Positions 1-11,523 of a stretch of 64,000 nucleotides of DNA are shown piece by piece. The position numbers and the translations under genes were made by a program. Numbering within the stretch: the first letter of the stretch is position 1; each line of letters begins with the position of its first letter. The notes beneath the pieces are model-generated. The model saw nothing but the letters and a program-made list of their open reading frames with translations, was not told the DNA's origin and did no database searches. This DNA is from Lasiosphaeria ovina (Eukaryota; Ascomycota; Sordariomycetes; Sordariales; Lasiosphaeriaceae). The DNA is taken from contig JAULSN010000001.1 of the NCBI GenBank assembly GCA_033439765.1, forward strand, positions 3,596,001-3,660,000. Reading direction: 5' to 3'.

Positions 1-775
1 TTCGTCGTCGGGTGCCGTGGCGGGAGGGTGAGTAGAGGCGGCAGCAGTAGTGGTGGTGACGGTGGAAGGGGGAGGGGGGAAAGTGGAAGACGAATCCGTG
101 AGAGTGGTGGTTGTTATGGTGGTATTAGTCGTCGTCGACCCGTGGCCCCGCGCATCGGGCGACAGGATGCCGGCGCCAGGCAAGCGCTTGCGGATCTCGG
201 CGCTCAGCACGGCGAAGGAGAGGCCCGAGGACCCGGCGCCGTGGTGCATGACAAACAGCGGGCCCTTGCCGCCGGCGGTAGGGGACGTGAGGTAGACGTG
301 GTGCGTTGTGGTGGTGGTAGTAGTGATGGCCGTGGTGCCGTCCTCGCTGATGCGCGTGGCCGTCGTGGCGACGCTGGGGAGGAACAGCTCTCGCTCAAAG
401 TACGTCGTCCAGGGGATGGGGTCGAGAGAGCGGCCGCCCGCGAACCTACGCCCGCCGAGAAGGGTCAGCATTGCTGTCGAGAGGATAACGGAGGCGGCGA
501 AACATGAAAAAAAGGTAAAAGTGAAAAAAAAAAAAAAAAACATACCCCTGTGGACGGGCAAACAGGGCGCGGCTGGGCGAGGGTATGACGGTGCCGGTCG
601 AGGACATGGACGACGACGAGGCCGAGTCGTCGTCCGGGGGGGTCGGAGTCTGTGTGAGGGCGTGGTGAAACTGAAAAGCGCGGTCCTCGTCGGCCTCGTC
701 CAGCGCCATGTTGGCCTCGCCGGCCATGGCACTGGAGATTCGTGCCTTTGCCCACTTCTTTTGGAGATGGCTCAT
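1..775 (-). CDS. PPE1: Protein phosphatase methylesterase 1 (PP2A demethylase), 5' part, cut by window start
   Basis: Alpha/beta-hydrolase that removes the methyl ester from the C-terminal leucine of the PP2A catalytic subunit (family knowledge). Exon 1 is 775-546 and starts [11 protein letters not shown], followed by a disordered Ser-rich stretch with the family-typical [12 protein letters not shown] and LFARP. The intron (545-446, GTATG..TAG) contains a long T-run in the sense strand. Exon 2 runs from 445 off the window and reads [18 protein letters not shown], then [12 protein letters not shown] (oxyanion/HG loop, near residue 140) and SPDARGHGS. Directly after GHGS comes a Thr/Ser/Pro-rich low-complexity insertion of about 45 residues reaching the window edge, which is unusual inside the hydrolase core. 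The nucleophile GHSMGG-type motif would lie outside the window. The phase-2 join restores the frame exactly. Identity is confident from the N-terminal signature plus the HHGAGSSG block. Confidence 0.9.
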
Positions 776-1445
776 GCCTATTTACGAGTAACAGGTATGC
801 GCCTGCCCTGCCCTGCCCTCCACTGCCTTGAGGGAGGTGCCTGCCGTGCCTGCCGTGCCGATGGTCGCGTGCGTCTGTAAAATTGACGTTCAAGAAAAGG
901 CAAAACTCCGAATTGGCGAATATATCTCACAATGGTCAACAGCTAAGTTCGGCGCAAGACATTGTTGTTCGTCAAGCGGTTGGGTTGCGATGAGGGGTTG
1001 CAAGATGGGTGATAATCGAAGTGAGGTCATTCGTTGGCTGTTGCCTTTCGACCCCTGTAAGAATGGACCGCACCCAGACAATACAGTGGAATATCCATAA
1101 CCACTGTCACAAACTTACCTACAACACACCTCAGCTCCAACTCAATCATTTCAAGTTGCGTTTTCAGTGTCTCTTGATTCTCTTATTCGAAATTTGATTA
1201 TTTGTCAAAGCTAACTATGCATAGTGTGGTATCATTTGAAATATCATGCCCTCATAAACAGCACCCTCCCTGCCTTCTCCAGACCGTCGCGCGAATCCCA
1301 TGAAAATAGACCATGTACAAAATGAAATGAATCGCCAGATATATACTGTCGACCGAGCCTCCATGCAAATGCTCTTGTTTCTATACCGCATGAGGGGCAA
1401 GTGATAAAGAAAAATTATGCTTAATCGATACGCCGCTCGCGCCGC
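776..1445. other. Intergenic: PPE1 promoter side and FLC 3' flank
   Basis: No supportable gene. It holds the upstream region of the minus-strand PPE1 gene and the AT-rich 3' flank of the minus-strand Flc/TRP gene. A short CCTGCC-rich repeat lies just upstream of PPE1 (about 800-860). Confidence 0.6.
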
Positions 1446-4026
1446 TTAATAACCGCGGGGAGGCTGCCCTCCGTAAGGCCCACCGCCGTAGCCGTATCCG
1501 CCCCCGCCCCCGCCACCCCCGCCGTACTGGCGCGCCCCACCGTAGCCGGTTTGCGCCGGGGGTCTGTACGGGCGGCTTGGCCCGCTGTAGTTGTTGTAAC
1601 CAGCGGCACCCGCGTAACTGGTGCCGCCGCTCATATTTGGCAACGTGGGCTGCCGCGTGTCGGCTGATCCTGCGGGTGCTGTGTTGAGAAGATTCTCTGT
1701 CGAGTTGAGAGGCGACACCGCCATTGGTGTTGCCGGCGTTATTGGCCGGTAGGCCCCGGAACGGGGCGCGAACAAAGATTTGGATGGCGGTTCGGCGTTG
1801 AGATACCGGTCAGGCGAGATGGAGCGAGCGGCCACTTCCTGGTTGTCGACACCGAAGCCCGGCTTGAGCGGCTCGGATGCTTCCGAATTTGCCGACTTTG
1901 ACCGGTCCAGCAACAAAGAGTTCCGCGCATCCAGAGGCGTGAGAGTGTCGCGTTGCATTTTCTCTGCAAAAGTACCCGGGTTAGTATCAAATAGCGGAAA
2001 AGACGTTGGGAATGTAAACATACCCATTTCCTTGCGGCGCCTGCGATGCGGGTTCTCCTTGCAGCAAGCAATGATGGCATTCCAGGCAATCAAGATGGCC
2101 AGGATTCCCGTCAGAGCTGACTGCACCGCAATAAGAACCACGCCGGTGATTGTCTGCGTCGTCTGCGCGATGCCAAACTGCTCGACAAACACCAGTATGC
2201 AAACCACTGACAGCACGCGCACGACCTGGATGACGATGTTGATAACGTTGCTCGAGCGCCGTTCGTAAGGGCGACTCCAGAGGAGGAGGACCATCATGAC
2301 AGCCTCAATGACGAGCTGGGCGATTGTCTGAACCATTCCGTGTCCATCGGCGGCCGCGAGGACACAGCCCTTGGCAAACATGTAGATGATGGTCGGTACG
2401 AAGATCCACCAGTAGTCTCGGCGGTACGACTCGTAGAACAGGCTGTACTTGACCCAGATGCTCTTATCCTCGTATAGAGCACCAATATCACCCTCCATCT
2501 TCTTGAGCTTGTGCGCCGTGTGCCAGATCTTGAAAGAGAAGAAGACAAGAATACCGGTGAACAAGGCGAGGGTGACGCCGGCGAGCGTCTTGGCCGCCCA
2601 AGAGTCGCCCTTGGTAAACTGGAAGACGCAGTAGAGAACCCACACGCCGTAGAGCAGCAGGATTAGATTGGTGATGGCGCGGGCAATCGAGCCCCAGTAG
2701 TGCTTACGGAAGCCCGCCAGCCCCTTGGGGAAGCTGCCAAACAAGGCCCAGAATTCCAGGACGACTTTGACGAGCAAGATGCCAACTGCGATGGCCGCAA
2801 TAACGATCGCAACGATCAGGAGCACTGTCATGAAGGTGTTGGCCGAGGGAATGCTGAGCTCCTGCACATAGCCCTCGATGCCGCTGACCGCAACTCGAAC
2901 GCCTTCCCCGGTCCCAGTTTCCCCCTGGCCGGCGCCCGAGGTTTGATTGACACTCGACGTGACTTGTCTTGAAGCCAGCCGAGCGAACTCTTCGAACGCC
3001 CCCTTGACGCTCCTCGCCTGGAATGGTGACGACGATCCATCGGGGAAGACCAAGGTCGCATTCCTTAGAGACTGCACGCTGTTGTTCGTGAGGTTGCCTC
3101 CAGTCGAAGCACGGAAGCCGTCGATAGACTCTTGCATTCGAGTCCAGGGAATCAGGCCTGTCGAGAAGGCAAAGTTCTTGGAGAAGCTCCGGTAGACGTT
3201 TGGATAGTTTACCGACATCATGCCGTTCATGGCCATGCCCTGAAACCATCCAAAGACCTCGGTAAACGTTGGACTTGGAGCCCCCGAGCCGCCAGCTGCT
3301 GTGCTTCCGGATGCCGCACCGCCGCCTCCCGCGAAGGCTGCGCCAGCGGCCGAAATGCCCGTCATGATGAGGGCAGCTCCCGCAATACCGGCAGCTACGT
3401 ACGAGACGGCGGGCAGGTTTGCTGTCTTGCCGTTGGATACCTGCGACTGGATGCATGCGACCTTCTCGCCGGTATCCTTAGATTGCAGCTGGAGGGTTGC
3501 GAATGCCGCGATATCTGGAACCTGAAAAGCGATCGAGGGAACCATGTTTGCATACTCCGGCGGGATGGCTTGGACACCCTGCGCCGCAAAGCTGCCAGCG
3601 GGGACTGAAGAAAATGGTCAGCTAAATCTTATCGTGGGTGGCCAAGAACTTTGTTGCCGGTTATGGTTGCTTACCAGGACAAAGCTGTTCCACGAATGTG
3701 GACTTCTCGCAGGGGTCGAATGCATTGGAGTAGATGTTTTGCCCATATGCTGTGACGTTGAGGATAGCCGTTACATTTTGCACCCTCGTACTTGTCCCTG
3801 CCACGTTGAAGACGATTGTTTTGTTGTCATTGTTGTAGCTGATGTCGGCCTTTTGCACCGTGATGTTCGTGTCGCTGCCGCAGCTGCTGAAGCCCACCGT
3901 CTGGAGGACATCGGCACCCAAAACACCGTTCGCCAAAAGCGCCCCGGCTACCAGGGCCTTGAGGAGCCGCCCTTTGAGGCATACTGTCGCCATTCCACCC
4001 GATTTCCTTCGGGGTTTCGGCGCCAA
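1446..4026 (-). CDS. TRP/Flc-type membrane protein with ML-like lumenal domain
   Basis: Two exons, 4026-3675 and 3604-1446, joined in phase 1 across a 70-nt intron (GTAAGC..CAG), give about 836 residues. The N-terminus has a hydrophobic signal segment (KALVAGALLANGVLG), then a Cys-containing ML-like domain (SSCGSDTNITVQKADISY; several N-glycosylation sequons), then VPSIAFQVPDIAAFATLQL, diagnostic of the fungal TRP/Flc family. About nine hydrophobic segments follow between residues 150 and 650, including the AALIMTGISAAGAAFAGG and LIVAIVIAAIAVGILLVKVV regions. The cytoplasmic tail is disordered and ends in a Gly/Tyr-rich stretch (QYGGGGGGGGGYGYGGG). Yeast Flc proteins are ER/vacuolar TRP-like proteins linked to FAD transport, calcium and cell-wall integrity; the substrate here cannot be read from sequence. 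Translation could start at M1 or at an in-frame MATVCLKG 11 residues later, which leaves a cleaner signal peptide. Confidence 0.9.
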
Positions 4027-5209
4027 AGCCGTGAAGTTGAAATCGGGTATATGCTGGATTAGACAGGTCGGTCGATCCAGCTGTTTGTTGACTCGTCCTG
4101 TAATTGGCCGTTCGCCAGACGATCTGTCCTAGGCTGCTTCTATACCAACGCTTCCATAGGAAGTTTCCCTGGGGTTGACCCTTTGTTCCTCGATGGATGT
4201 GTTGTCAAAGACTCGGCAACTCCCGGCTCAAACTCTATGTTCACTAGACATGGAGATAAAAAATAGTTGGATGCCGTTTTCGGGTAGAGCTGAGGCAACA
4301 GCGGGCGAGGCGAAGAGAAGAAGAGACAATCAACGTCTTTGTATCAAAGCGGCCGAGGGTCAACCTGGAAAGAAGCGAAGGGGGCGGAGTGGGCAAAAAG
4401 CTGCCGCTCGGCAAAAACACCAGCTGAACTCTTCCGAGTTTAGACGATAAAAAGCTAAAAGTTGAAGCAAGGGAGAATCAAGAAGAGGACGAAGAATGTG
4501 GTAGAAAGGACCAGGGGCCTAGATAAGGGAAGCACCGGAATCAAGAAAGGGAAAGGAAGGAGAAGAGAAGGGACCCAGCGGGTATGTGAAACCAAGCCGA
4601 GTTGACGATGCCAGCGCGTGGCGGAGTTGGATGGAGGGGTGTGGCCCCGAGGAGCTGGACCATGCTGGGGCAAAAAAGACAGGCCCGAAAAAAGAAAGAA
4701 AACACTAGTCGACTGCGTGGATCCGAGTAGTGCGGTCGGTCCTTGACGAACAAAGGGACAGGCAGGACAGATGGAAAAGCAGTGCAAACCTAGCCACCCA
4801 TGTTCGTATCGGCAGTCACCATCTGGCGAATAGCAAGATGGCGCCCAGCAGCCCGCGACCCGCTAAGCAGGGTCGCTTGGCCGAGAGCGATCTCCAGGCC
4901 AGTCCCGCCCAGCAGCGCGCAGAAGCAGTGGCTCGTGTTCGACGCAGAGGGAGGCCGTTGACGGGAGAGAGGCTGCTGGCCCGTCGTCTGACGTCCGTCC
5001 TTGGTCTCGCCAGCCGTCCCTCCCACCCCACCCTCCCTCGGCTCCGCCCCCTTGTCGGCTTCCCCATCGAGGTGCTCGTCAAAAAGTTGGCGCGCAAGGA
5101 GTGGCCTGGCCAGCACGGGCATCTGAAACGGGGAGTAGCTGACCTGCCTGCCCTCAACCCACCCGCGCTCCTCTTTTGGGCGGTTCTGGCGCTGGCTTTT
5201 GGGCTGCCG

Positions 5210-5214
5210 ATTGG
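5210..5214 (-). promoter_or_regulatory. CCAAT box upstream of the FLC gene
   Basis: On the minus strand the context is CAGCCAATCGG, matching the extended CCAAT consensus bound by the Hap2/3/5 (NF-Y) complex. It lies about 1.2 kb upstream of the Flc start codon. HAP3 itself is encoded at 20.6 kb in this window. Function is inferred from sequence only. Confidence 0.35.
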
Positions 5215-5940
5215 CTGAGAGCGTTCCCGACAGGTTGCGACGGCGCCACGGGGGGCTCTTCTCTCGACGACTGTGAAACTGGAGACGACGAGCGTTTCTG
5301 TCGGTGTCATTGTCGGCGTCAACAACAAAAACAGTCGCAGAAGAAAGCCACCGAGTCTGTGATTATGTCTGTGTGCACGCGTGCGCGTGCGAAAAGGAAG
5401 GGGGAAAAAAGGTGCTACAACAAGACATACGAATATTTTCCTAGAACTAGGTGCTGGACAGCCCGTCGTCCGAACAAAATAAAAGGCGGGCAGGCAAATG
5501 CGCCGCCCCACCATAGTCAATGCCGCCCAAAAACCTAGAGTACTGTGTAAAGGGCAATCCCCCGACCCCCTGAGCACCGCTGGGAAACCTTAAATGTGCC
5601 TCTGCCTGGCAGTTGAACTTGAAGCTTACCTGTAATAAAGTGGGTTGTGCCTGCCGCCGCTCACTCCAAGTTGAGGTGGAAGGAGTTGCCGCCTCCCTTC
5701 CTCAAGGCACGGCCAGTTCAAAGACGCGATCTGGTCGGGTGCAGTGCTGCAATATTACCCCCATCCTCCTCCTAGACCCCGACAGCAAACTTTGGTCGAC
5801 TCTTCCATGATGGATCGCCGGCATCCGCGTGCCTGGATTGGGCTTGCGCCCGCCCCCCAGGTCGCGAGGCGGCAAGTGCATCAGGTTCGACACATCATCG
5901 ACCAGGGGTCGGCAACTCTGGTTGGTAGTATCCGTAGCAG

Positions 5941-5964
5941 CAAGCAAGCAAGCAAGCAAGCAAA
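5941..5964. repeat. CAAG tetranucleotide repeat
   Basis: About six tandem copies of CAAG in intergenic DNA. Confidence 0.85.
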
Positions 5965-6326
5965 GGTAATCCACGGATACGAGGCATTCACGCAGGAGCC
6001 AGCAATATCTGCCTTACCTACTCCTACTCTTCGTATCCTCAACAGCTACCATACCTGCCCTGGCTACCTACCCCAAGCTTGTATGCACATACATAACCTT
6101 GGGCAGAACGCGTCAGCTTGAATTAATTTCTCCTACTACTACGGATAGTTCTAGTATTAGGTCTAGAAGCGAGTGCGAAAAAGAATTGTTGGTTTCCTGT
6201 GCTACGGTAAGCTCCCTGAGGTTCTGCAGCTATTGAAACATGACGATATTTTCTTCTTTTTGTGTGTGGAGATGAGAAATCCTCCGCAACGAGCTCGGTA
6301 GGGAAAGTCTATTCCTGTGCCTCACG

Positions 6327-6360
<34 letters not shown>

Positions 6361-6366
6361 TCGTCC
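6327..6366. repeat. CGT trinucleotide microsatellite
   Basis: About twelve tandem CGT/GTC units, ending with one CAT variant, in a non-coding region. Confidence 0.85.
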
Positions 6367-8052
6367 TTCCCTTCTTGGCTCCTTTCCTGAGTCCCCTTTT
6401 CACCTTGTCAAAGCAATATACCTACTCCTACCTACCAATTTGAGCACCTGGCGTTATGCTGTCACTTCCCAGCAACAGAAACAACACAGCCGTTGATGGT
6501 TTTGCCCTTTGGTCGCTCACTCACTCACCGAGTCACCTGACCTTCTCGGCAGGCTATTGATGTGCAACCCCCCATGGGATATGATCTCATTCATTTCATA
6601 GCCACAGTTCGAAGGGGCCGTGCCCGGAGAATCGTTCGCTATGCATTCCTCGGTACCTTGCATTATTTCTGCGGGCGAGACTTGACTCCTAAAAGGGCTC
6701 GCTACCAAGTCCAAGTCCATGTCCATATACACAAAAGCACGGATAAATATTGTGAACCCACTTTGCCTCTGCTTGCCTTTTCCACCGCCTTGCCACGAAT
6801 ATATATCTCCGAAGGTACCTAAATCTTAACAACACATAGCCTGTTGAGCGATCACACAAGGGCCATCTAATTGCCGCCAACATGTCCCCTCCCATCCCCC
6901 ATCGAAATCCAGGTTGCTTACAGTTCAGACCCAGGACAGGTCAGATCGACTTGATGATAGAACGGGCTGCTTCCTGTGCGACCGCGTCTCGGCCGGGTGC
7001 GCTAGTATATCACACAAACTATGCGTTGCCACTTTTTAGCAAACACGGCTTCTCCGTACGAAGGGGCCGCAAAACAGCCCATTGAATATGATGATCCTTT
7101 GTTTTTCGGACGGCCCGTCCGCGATGTGATGTCGACTTGGCCATTCAAGGGGCAGCCGGCCAGCCAGCCGGCCAGCCGTCCGGCCCGGTCCCGCTCCGTT
7201 GGGCCCGCTATCTATATCCATATATGCACAGCTCTCCCACCGAGCCACATCTAGTGTACAGCCACACTACATAAACTTACCCATGTACTCCGTACTACCC
7301 CTTTCTTTTCTGTGTCTGCTCATCCTACTCCTTCGGGGCATACGTTCCCGAGACAGCAGATTTTGCGACGAGCACAGCGCAGGTTCTCAACCATAAAGTT
7401 TTTATCATTTATATTTGCAACACCCGTCACCATCCCGGAAACTCGCTGTGAGAAAACCAGCAGCCCGTATCGTTCATACCTATGCTTGACATGTGTGAAC
7501 CAACCATGAAGCGTCAGGCAAAGTAAGCATCATAACCCCCCTTTGGACTCTTCCCCGATAGCCCCAAAAACTTTGCCCGCCGCCCCACCCCCTAAGGACT
7601 TGATACTCGTGGTCGTCATGTCGGGAATCAGCAACATGCATTCCCCCCCTGAAGAAAAAAACCCAGGCAATGATAGAAGATTGGAAAGAACTAAGCAAAG
7701 AAGAGGAAGAAATGGTCCACAGTATCCAACATCGTAGAGAGAAAAAAAAAAAGAAAAAAAAAGAAAAAAAAAAAAGGAATAGACCTGCACATGCCCCAAG
7801 GATTCTCCCAAACTCCCGGCCACGGTGTTGAATACAAGGATGACAACCTTCCATCCAGCGGACGAAAAGGACCTGAAACATGCAAAAAGAAGTCAAGAAA
7901 GAAGAAGACAAAAAAAGAAGACACGTGAACGAAGAATTTTGGGTATATGACTTCTCCTCTTGTAGAACCAAACCGTGCCCGGGTATATAGGCCCCCGAAA
8001 TAATGCGTAGTAATGAACCTGGCTTAAGCAAGTCACTTACAGCTGGGCAGAA

Positions 8053-8072
8053 CCACACACACACACACACAC
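8053..8072. repeat. CA dinucleotide repeat
   Basis: About ten CA units just downstream (minus-strand sense) of the C2H2 gene stop codon, so probably in its 3' UTR. Confidence 0.8.
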
Positions 8073-8112
8073 CCACGCCGACCCATACGGATAATGCAAA
8101 CACGACGAGTGG

Positions 8113-11100
8113 TTATTGCTGGTAGAAACCCGACTGCCCTTGATGTGGCGAGTGAGAGAAGGGAGACACAGACCCGTGCGGCGTGTATTGGTCTGGGCCG
8201 GCGCTGCGCGGGTCCATCATGTGGCCGCCGTACTGCATCTGGACGGTGTTGGGATCAGATAGCCCCAGCGCGTTCATATTTACCATGGCAGGGAATGGCT
8301 CGAGATCTGGTGCGACCGAGCTGTACTGGTTGGGCGCTCCAATGTACGTCGTCGTCACGGGAAGGTTGGCGTACGCCTGAGTGTCGAGATTCGCATATCC
8401 GTGGGTGACAGGGTGATGGGCAATGTTTGCCATACTCAGCGGTGTCGGGCCGCCCATACCGACCGAGACGTCGTAACCACTGCCGTAAATGGGTGACTGG
8501 AAGCCAGGAGGAACGATGGGCTGGTACCCGTACGTTTGGTGTGCTGGGGCTGCGTTTGGATAGGCTAGTAAGCCTCCGGGCTGGTGGCTTAGCGGTGTGT
8601 GGGACATGTTCGCCGACGATGGGTCGTAGGACCGCGGCTCCTGCTTAGTTGCAAAGATGGTAGGGAACGGCCGGGGCGGTGGGTCTTGAACAGGGCTGAT
8701 GATGGTGTCGGCCTCGAGGTCTTTACGGGCAACCAGTTTAAGGATGGGCAGGCTAATCTGCTCCATGTGCTTTGCCAAGTGAACTGTCAACTTCTTCCAG
8801 GTCGGGAACGTCTTGGCGCAGAACCGGCAGGGCTCGTCATGAGGCGAAGCCCGCGTCTCTTCGTGGCACTGCTCCACCTTCTGCCAGGTCGGATCCATGC
8901 CGCCAGCACGCTTAATGGCGGCTTTTGTCTTCACCTTGGGCTCGGGAAACTTGTGTTCGCGCACGAGGTGCTGGAGGAAGTTGTCGCGACGATAACATAC
9001 GTGGCGGCAGTCCTCGTAATCGCACGTCCACCATTCAAGGTGCCGGTGGCCTTCGTTCTCGTGGCGAACCCAGTCGGCTTTTCTTTTGAAAATCTTGGGA
9101 TCTCGGCAACGGTCCCAGGTACATGTGAATGGTTGGACGTCTTCGTGTACGTGCTTGGTCCAGTCGGATGGTTTCTGGAATTTTTTGGCCTGGAAGCACA
9201 GCTGACATTCGAATTCGGCCGGCAGGGTGCTCGTGGGTGGCATGGGAATGTCGATAGGGAAGCTGTCCGGATTGATAGCGCCTTCCAGTGGTGTAATGTC
9301 CCCATCTGAGCCATCGTACCGTGCTGACATCGGATCCAGCCCACGCGCATCCCCCTTGGAGTCGAGAACGTTTGCGCTGCCGCCCAGTGCAATACACATA
9401 GCCCCACACGAACAGTTCTTGGCCGCCGTACACTGCAGGTGTTTTACCCTCGAATTGAGGAGGCTCTTATACCGCACGATTTGCTGGTGCGCGATACGGT
9501 CGACTAGATAGTTGTTCGTGGTGGCTAGGAGAGGATTCAATTTCAAGACGTGTTGCTGGAATCCAGCAAAGTTTGGCGTGATGTCGTACATGGTCTTGTC
9601 AGACTCCTGCTTGATGTCCATGTCGTCCAGGTCGTCGTCGTCATCATCCTCGTCGTCAGGTTCCGCCATGTTGGCAGGGGCTTTCGCCAGATTCGCCACT
9701 GGAGGGCCGCCACTTTTCTTCCACATATCGGCAATATTTGAGGTTTGGTTCTTGGTAAGATCCGACTTGCTGCGGATGCGGTTTAGAGGCTTCCTCACAC
9801 CGAGGGAGAAACCGCTCGGGCTCTTGGGCGACGTTATGGGAGTTGCGCTGATGGAGCCACTCCGGGCGTGGGTAGTGCCAATCGATGCTATGTTGCTCCC
9901 CATGGCTATGAATGCCGTGTTGATGCTCGGTACCCCTTGTTTCTTGTTCCAGCCGGGTGACGGACTCGGAGGTGCGAGCCTGGCCTGCTCGCGCTCTGGG
10001 GAAGAGTCGGTGTCGTGCGAGGCGGCATCATCGTTGTCGCCGCGGCTTCGCTTATTCCGGGAGCCGCTCGGTTTCCTGACAAGGCCTCGAAGCTCCTTGA
10101 AAATGCTAGGCCGCCGCGTGTCTCCTCGGCTGAGCGATAGCTTCTTTAAGAAGTTACCACTGGTGACGCCATCAATGTCCGCAACACTCGGCAGACTGCG
10201 ACGGCGTGTTCCCCAAGTTGCTGCTCTCGAGACGAACGAAGCATTATCGCGGCACATCTTCTCGAACTTCTCGATCGCGGCCTGTGACGTCTCCGGTTGG
10301 TAGCGAGAAGACCCCGACTTGAAGATGGAGAAAGTCAGGGGCGCATCTGCCCAGTTGCGGTTCTGCCGCATAATTTCCACGTCTTGCTCCGTCAACATAC
10401 CTCCAGACTCGACATAATAGGTCTGGCCTGGGACTGGGTTGTTTTCGGTCTCGTCTCCAAGCTCAATCTCCCGCAGAGGTACGTTGTCGTCGCCATCAGT
10501 TGGCTGGGGAGATGGTTGCTCATGAACGGGGATACCCGTGTGGGAGCGCGCACCGGTAGACAGGGACCGGGACCTTGCCAACCATTCGTCGACTTCATGA
10601 TTCCGGTCATTCAGCTCCCGCTGAGCCGTCAGTTCGTTCAGACTCGGCACCTCGGTTGCAGGGCGACTATCCGGGCCCAGGCCACGCTGCCCAGTAGCAC
10701 GGTCCGCCATCCAGGATCCCGTGTCGTCACGAGCAGGGGCGAATGGGGAAGAGGTAGGCTGCGGCTCGTGAGAGACAGTTTCATCCGCACTGAGATCTGG
10801 GAATGCAGAGACGTGCTGGTCGGTATCCAACGCGTAAGGGGCCAACAGGTGGTCTTTTCCGTACATGGAAACCGTAACTCGGGGGCTGTGGGCAGGCATG
10901 ATGGCCGCAGCTGGCGCGAGACCGTCGTCGCTCGACTTTCCACTGCCGCTAGTCTGCGGGGTTAGCTGGTATCCAGGCTGCGGGCTCTCCGCCGAGATGG
11001 AGGACTGGTTGGTGAGAATGGACAGCTCCTGGGTCGGGACAAATTCCCGACTCAGCTCGGCGAAGATGGCCCGGTCTCCCTTTTGCTCGGGAGACCTCGT

Positions 11101-11523
11101 GTGTAACGAGGGCGTCTTGTCGGGGCTTAGTGGGAGGTAGGCAGCACCTTGGTGGCCGACCAGTAGCTCATCGTTTCCCAGGGGGAACTCGTCGTCCAGA
11201 AAGGACGGAGAGCCTTCCTCGTTGAAGTTGACACCGAAGAAGGGGTCGCCGGCCTCGCTATATTCGCTTGACTGGTAGTGGATGCTGAGCGGGGTGGAGT
11301 CGGCAGGCGTCTGCTGGGAGCTGTTGAGGGCGGGCGAGCCCGAATTGCTCCTGATCTGGGGCGAGAAGGTCGACAGGTGACCAGTAACGAGGGGGGTGGA
11401 AGGTTGGATGTAATATTGCTGGCCGTCCTGGGGTGGGAGGTTGTGGGGCTCGCCAGTCTGTTCTCGCTGGGTCGCGGCGTTGTCGGCGACTGACGACGGG
11501 TATAGCGTGTAAGTGGGAGACAT
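8113..11523 (-). CDS. Large C2H2 zinc-finger protein, probable transcription regulator
   Basis: Single uninterrupted frame of 1136 codons starting MSPTYTLYPSS and ending GFYQQ. The first ~760 residues are Ser/Pro/Gly-rich and probably disordered, with a basic patch (RNKRSRGDND) and an acidic run DDEDDDDDDLDDMD near residue 625. A zinc-finger block spans about residues 768-925: an atypical first unit (CQLCFQ..HVH), then CTWDRC..H..H, CDYEDC..HLVREH and a classical CRFC..HLAKH finger. The spacing of the first three units is unusual for consecutive DNA-binding C2H2 fingers. The C-terminal ~200 residues are Gly/Pro/Tyr/Gln-rich. This finger block (CTWDRCRDPK-type) occurs in fungal proteins generally annotated only as C2H2 proteins. 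I know no specific target, so the transcription-factor role is inference. No intron is needed. Confidence 0.88.
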   Translation of the reverse strand: MSPTYTLYPSSVADNAATQREQTGEPHNLPPQDGQQYYIQPSTPLVTGHLSTFSPQIRSNSGSPALNSSQQTPADSTPLSIHYQSSEYSEAGDPFFGVNFNEEGSPSFLDDEFPLGNDELLVGHQGAAYLPLSPDKTPSLHTRSPEQKGDRAIFAELSREFVPTQELSILTNQSSISAESPQPGYQLTPQTSGSGKSSDDGLAPAAAIMPAHSPRVTVSMYGKDHLLAPYALDTDQHVSAFPDLSADETVSHEPQPTSSPFAPARDDTGSWMADRATGQRGLGPDSRPATEVPSLNELTAQRELNDRNHEVDEWLARSRSLSTGARSHTGIPVHEQPSPQPTDGDDNVPLREIELGDETENNPVPGQTYYVESGGMLTEQDVEIMRQNRNWADAPLTFSIFKSGSSRYQPETSQAAIEKFEKMCRDNASFVSRAATWGTRRRSLPSVADIDGVTSGNFLKKLSLSRGDTRRPSIFKELRGLVRKPSGSRNKRSRGDNDDAASHDTDSSPEREQARLAPPSPSPGWNKKQGVPSINTAFIAMGSNIASIGTTHARSGSISATPITSPKSPSGFSLGVRKPLNRIRSKSDLTKNQTSNIADMWKKSGGPPVANLAKAPANMAEPDDEDDDDDDLDDMDIKQESDKTMYDITPNFAGFQQHVLKLNPLLATTNNYLVDRIAHQQIVRYKSLLNSRVKHLQCTAAKNCSCGAMCIALGGSANVLDSKGDARGLDPMSARYDGSDGDITPLEGAINPDSFPIDIPMPPTSTLPAEFECQLCFQAKKFQKPSDWTKHVHEDVQPFTCTWDRCRDPKIFKRKADWVRHENEGHRHLEWWTCDYEDCRHVCYRRDNFLQHLVREHKFPEPKVKTKAAIKRAGGMDPTWQKVEQCHEETRASPHDEPCRFCAKTFPTWKKLTVHLAKHMEQISLPILKLVARKDLEADTIISPVQDPPPRPFPTIFATKQEPRSYDPSSANMSHTPLSHQPGGLLAYPNAAPAHQTYGYQPIVPPGFQSPIYGSGYDVSVGMGGPTPLSMANIAHHPVTHGYANLDTQAYANLPVTTTYIGAPNQYSSVAPDLEPFPAMVNMNALGLSDPNTVQMQYGGHMMDPRSAGPDQYTPHGSVSPFSHSPHQGQSGFYQQ

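Larger units (their letters stand above)
4027..8112. other. Long intergenic region between FLC and the C2H2 gene
   Basis: About 4.1 kb with no supportable gene. The part next to 4026 is the promoter and leader of the minus-strand Flc gene, with a CCAAT box on that strand at 5210-5214. It contains a CAAG tandem repeat, a CGT microsatellite, a purine/A-rich tract (about 7740-7780), a CA repeat (about 8053-8072), one CCTTACCTA motif (6012-6020) and one TACTCCGTA motif (7286-7294). The part next to 8112 is the 3' flank of the C2H2 gene. Short open frames here lack family similarity and codon structure. Confidence 0.55.

Noticed and set aside
4816..5577. 253-codon minus-strand open frame upstream of the FLC gene
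   Set aside because: Arg/Pro/Ala-rich product with no family similarity, competing open frames on the other strand, and location in a probable promoter.
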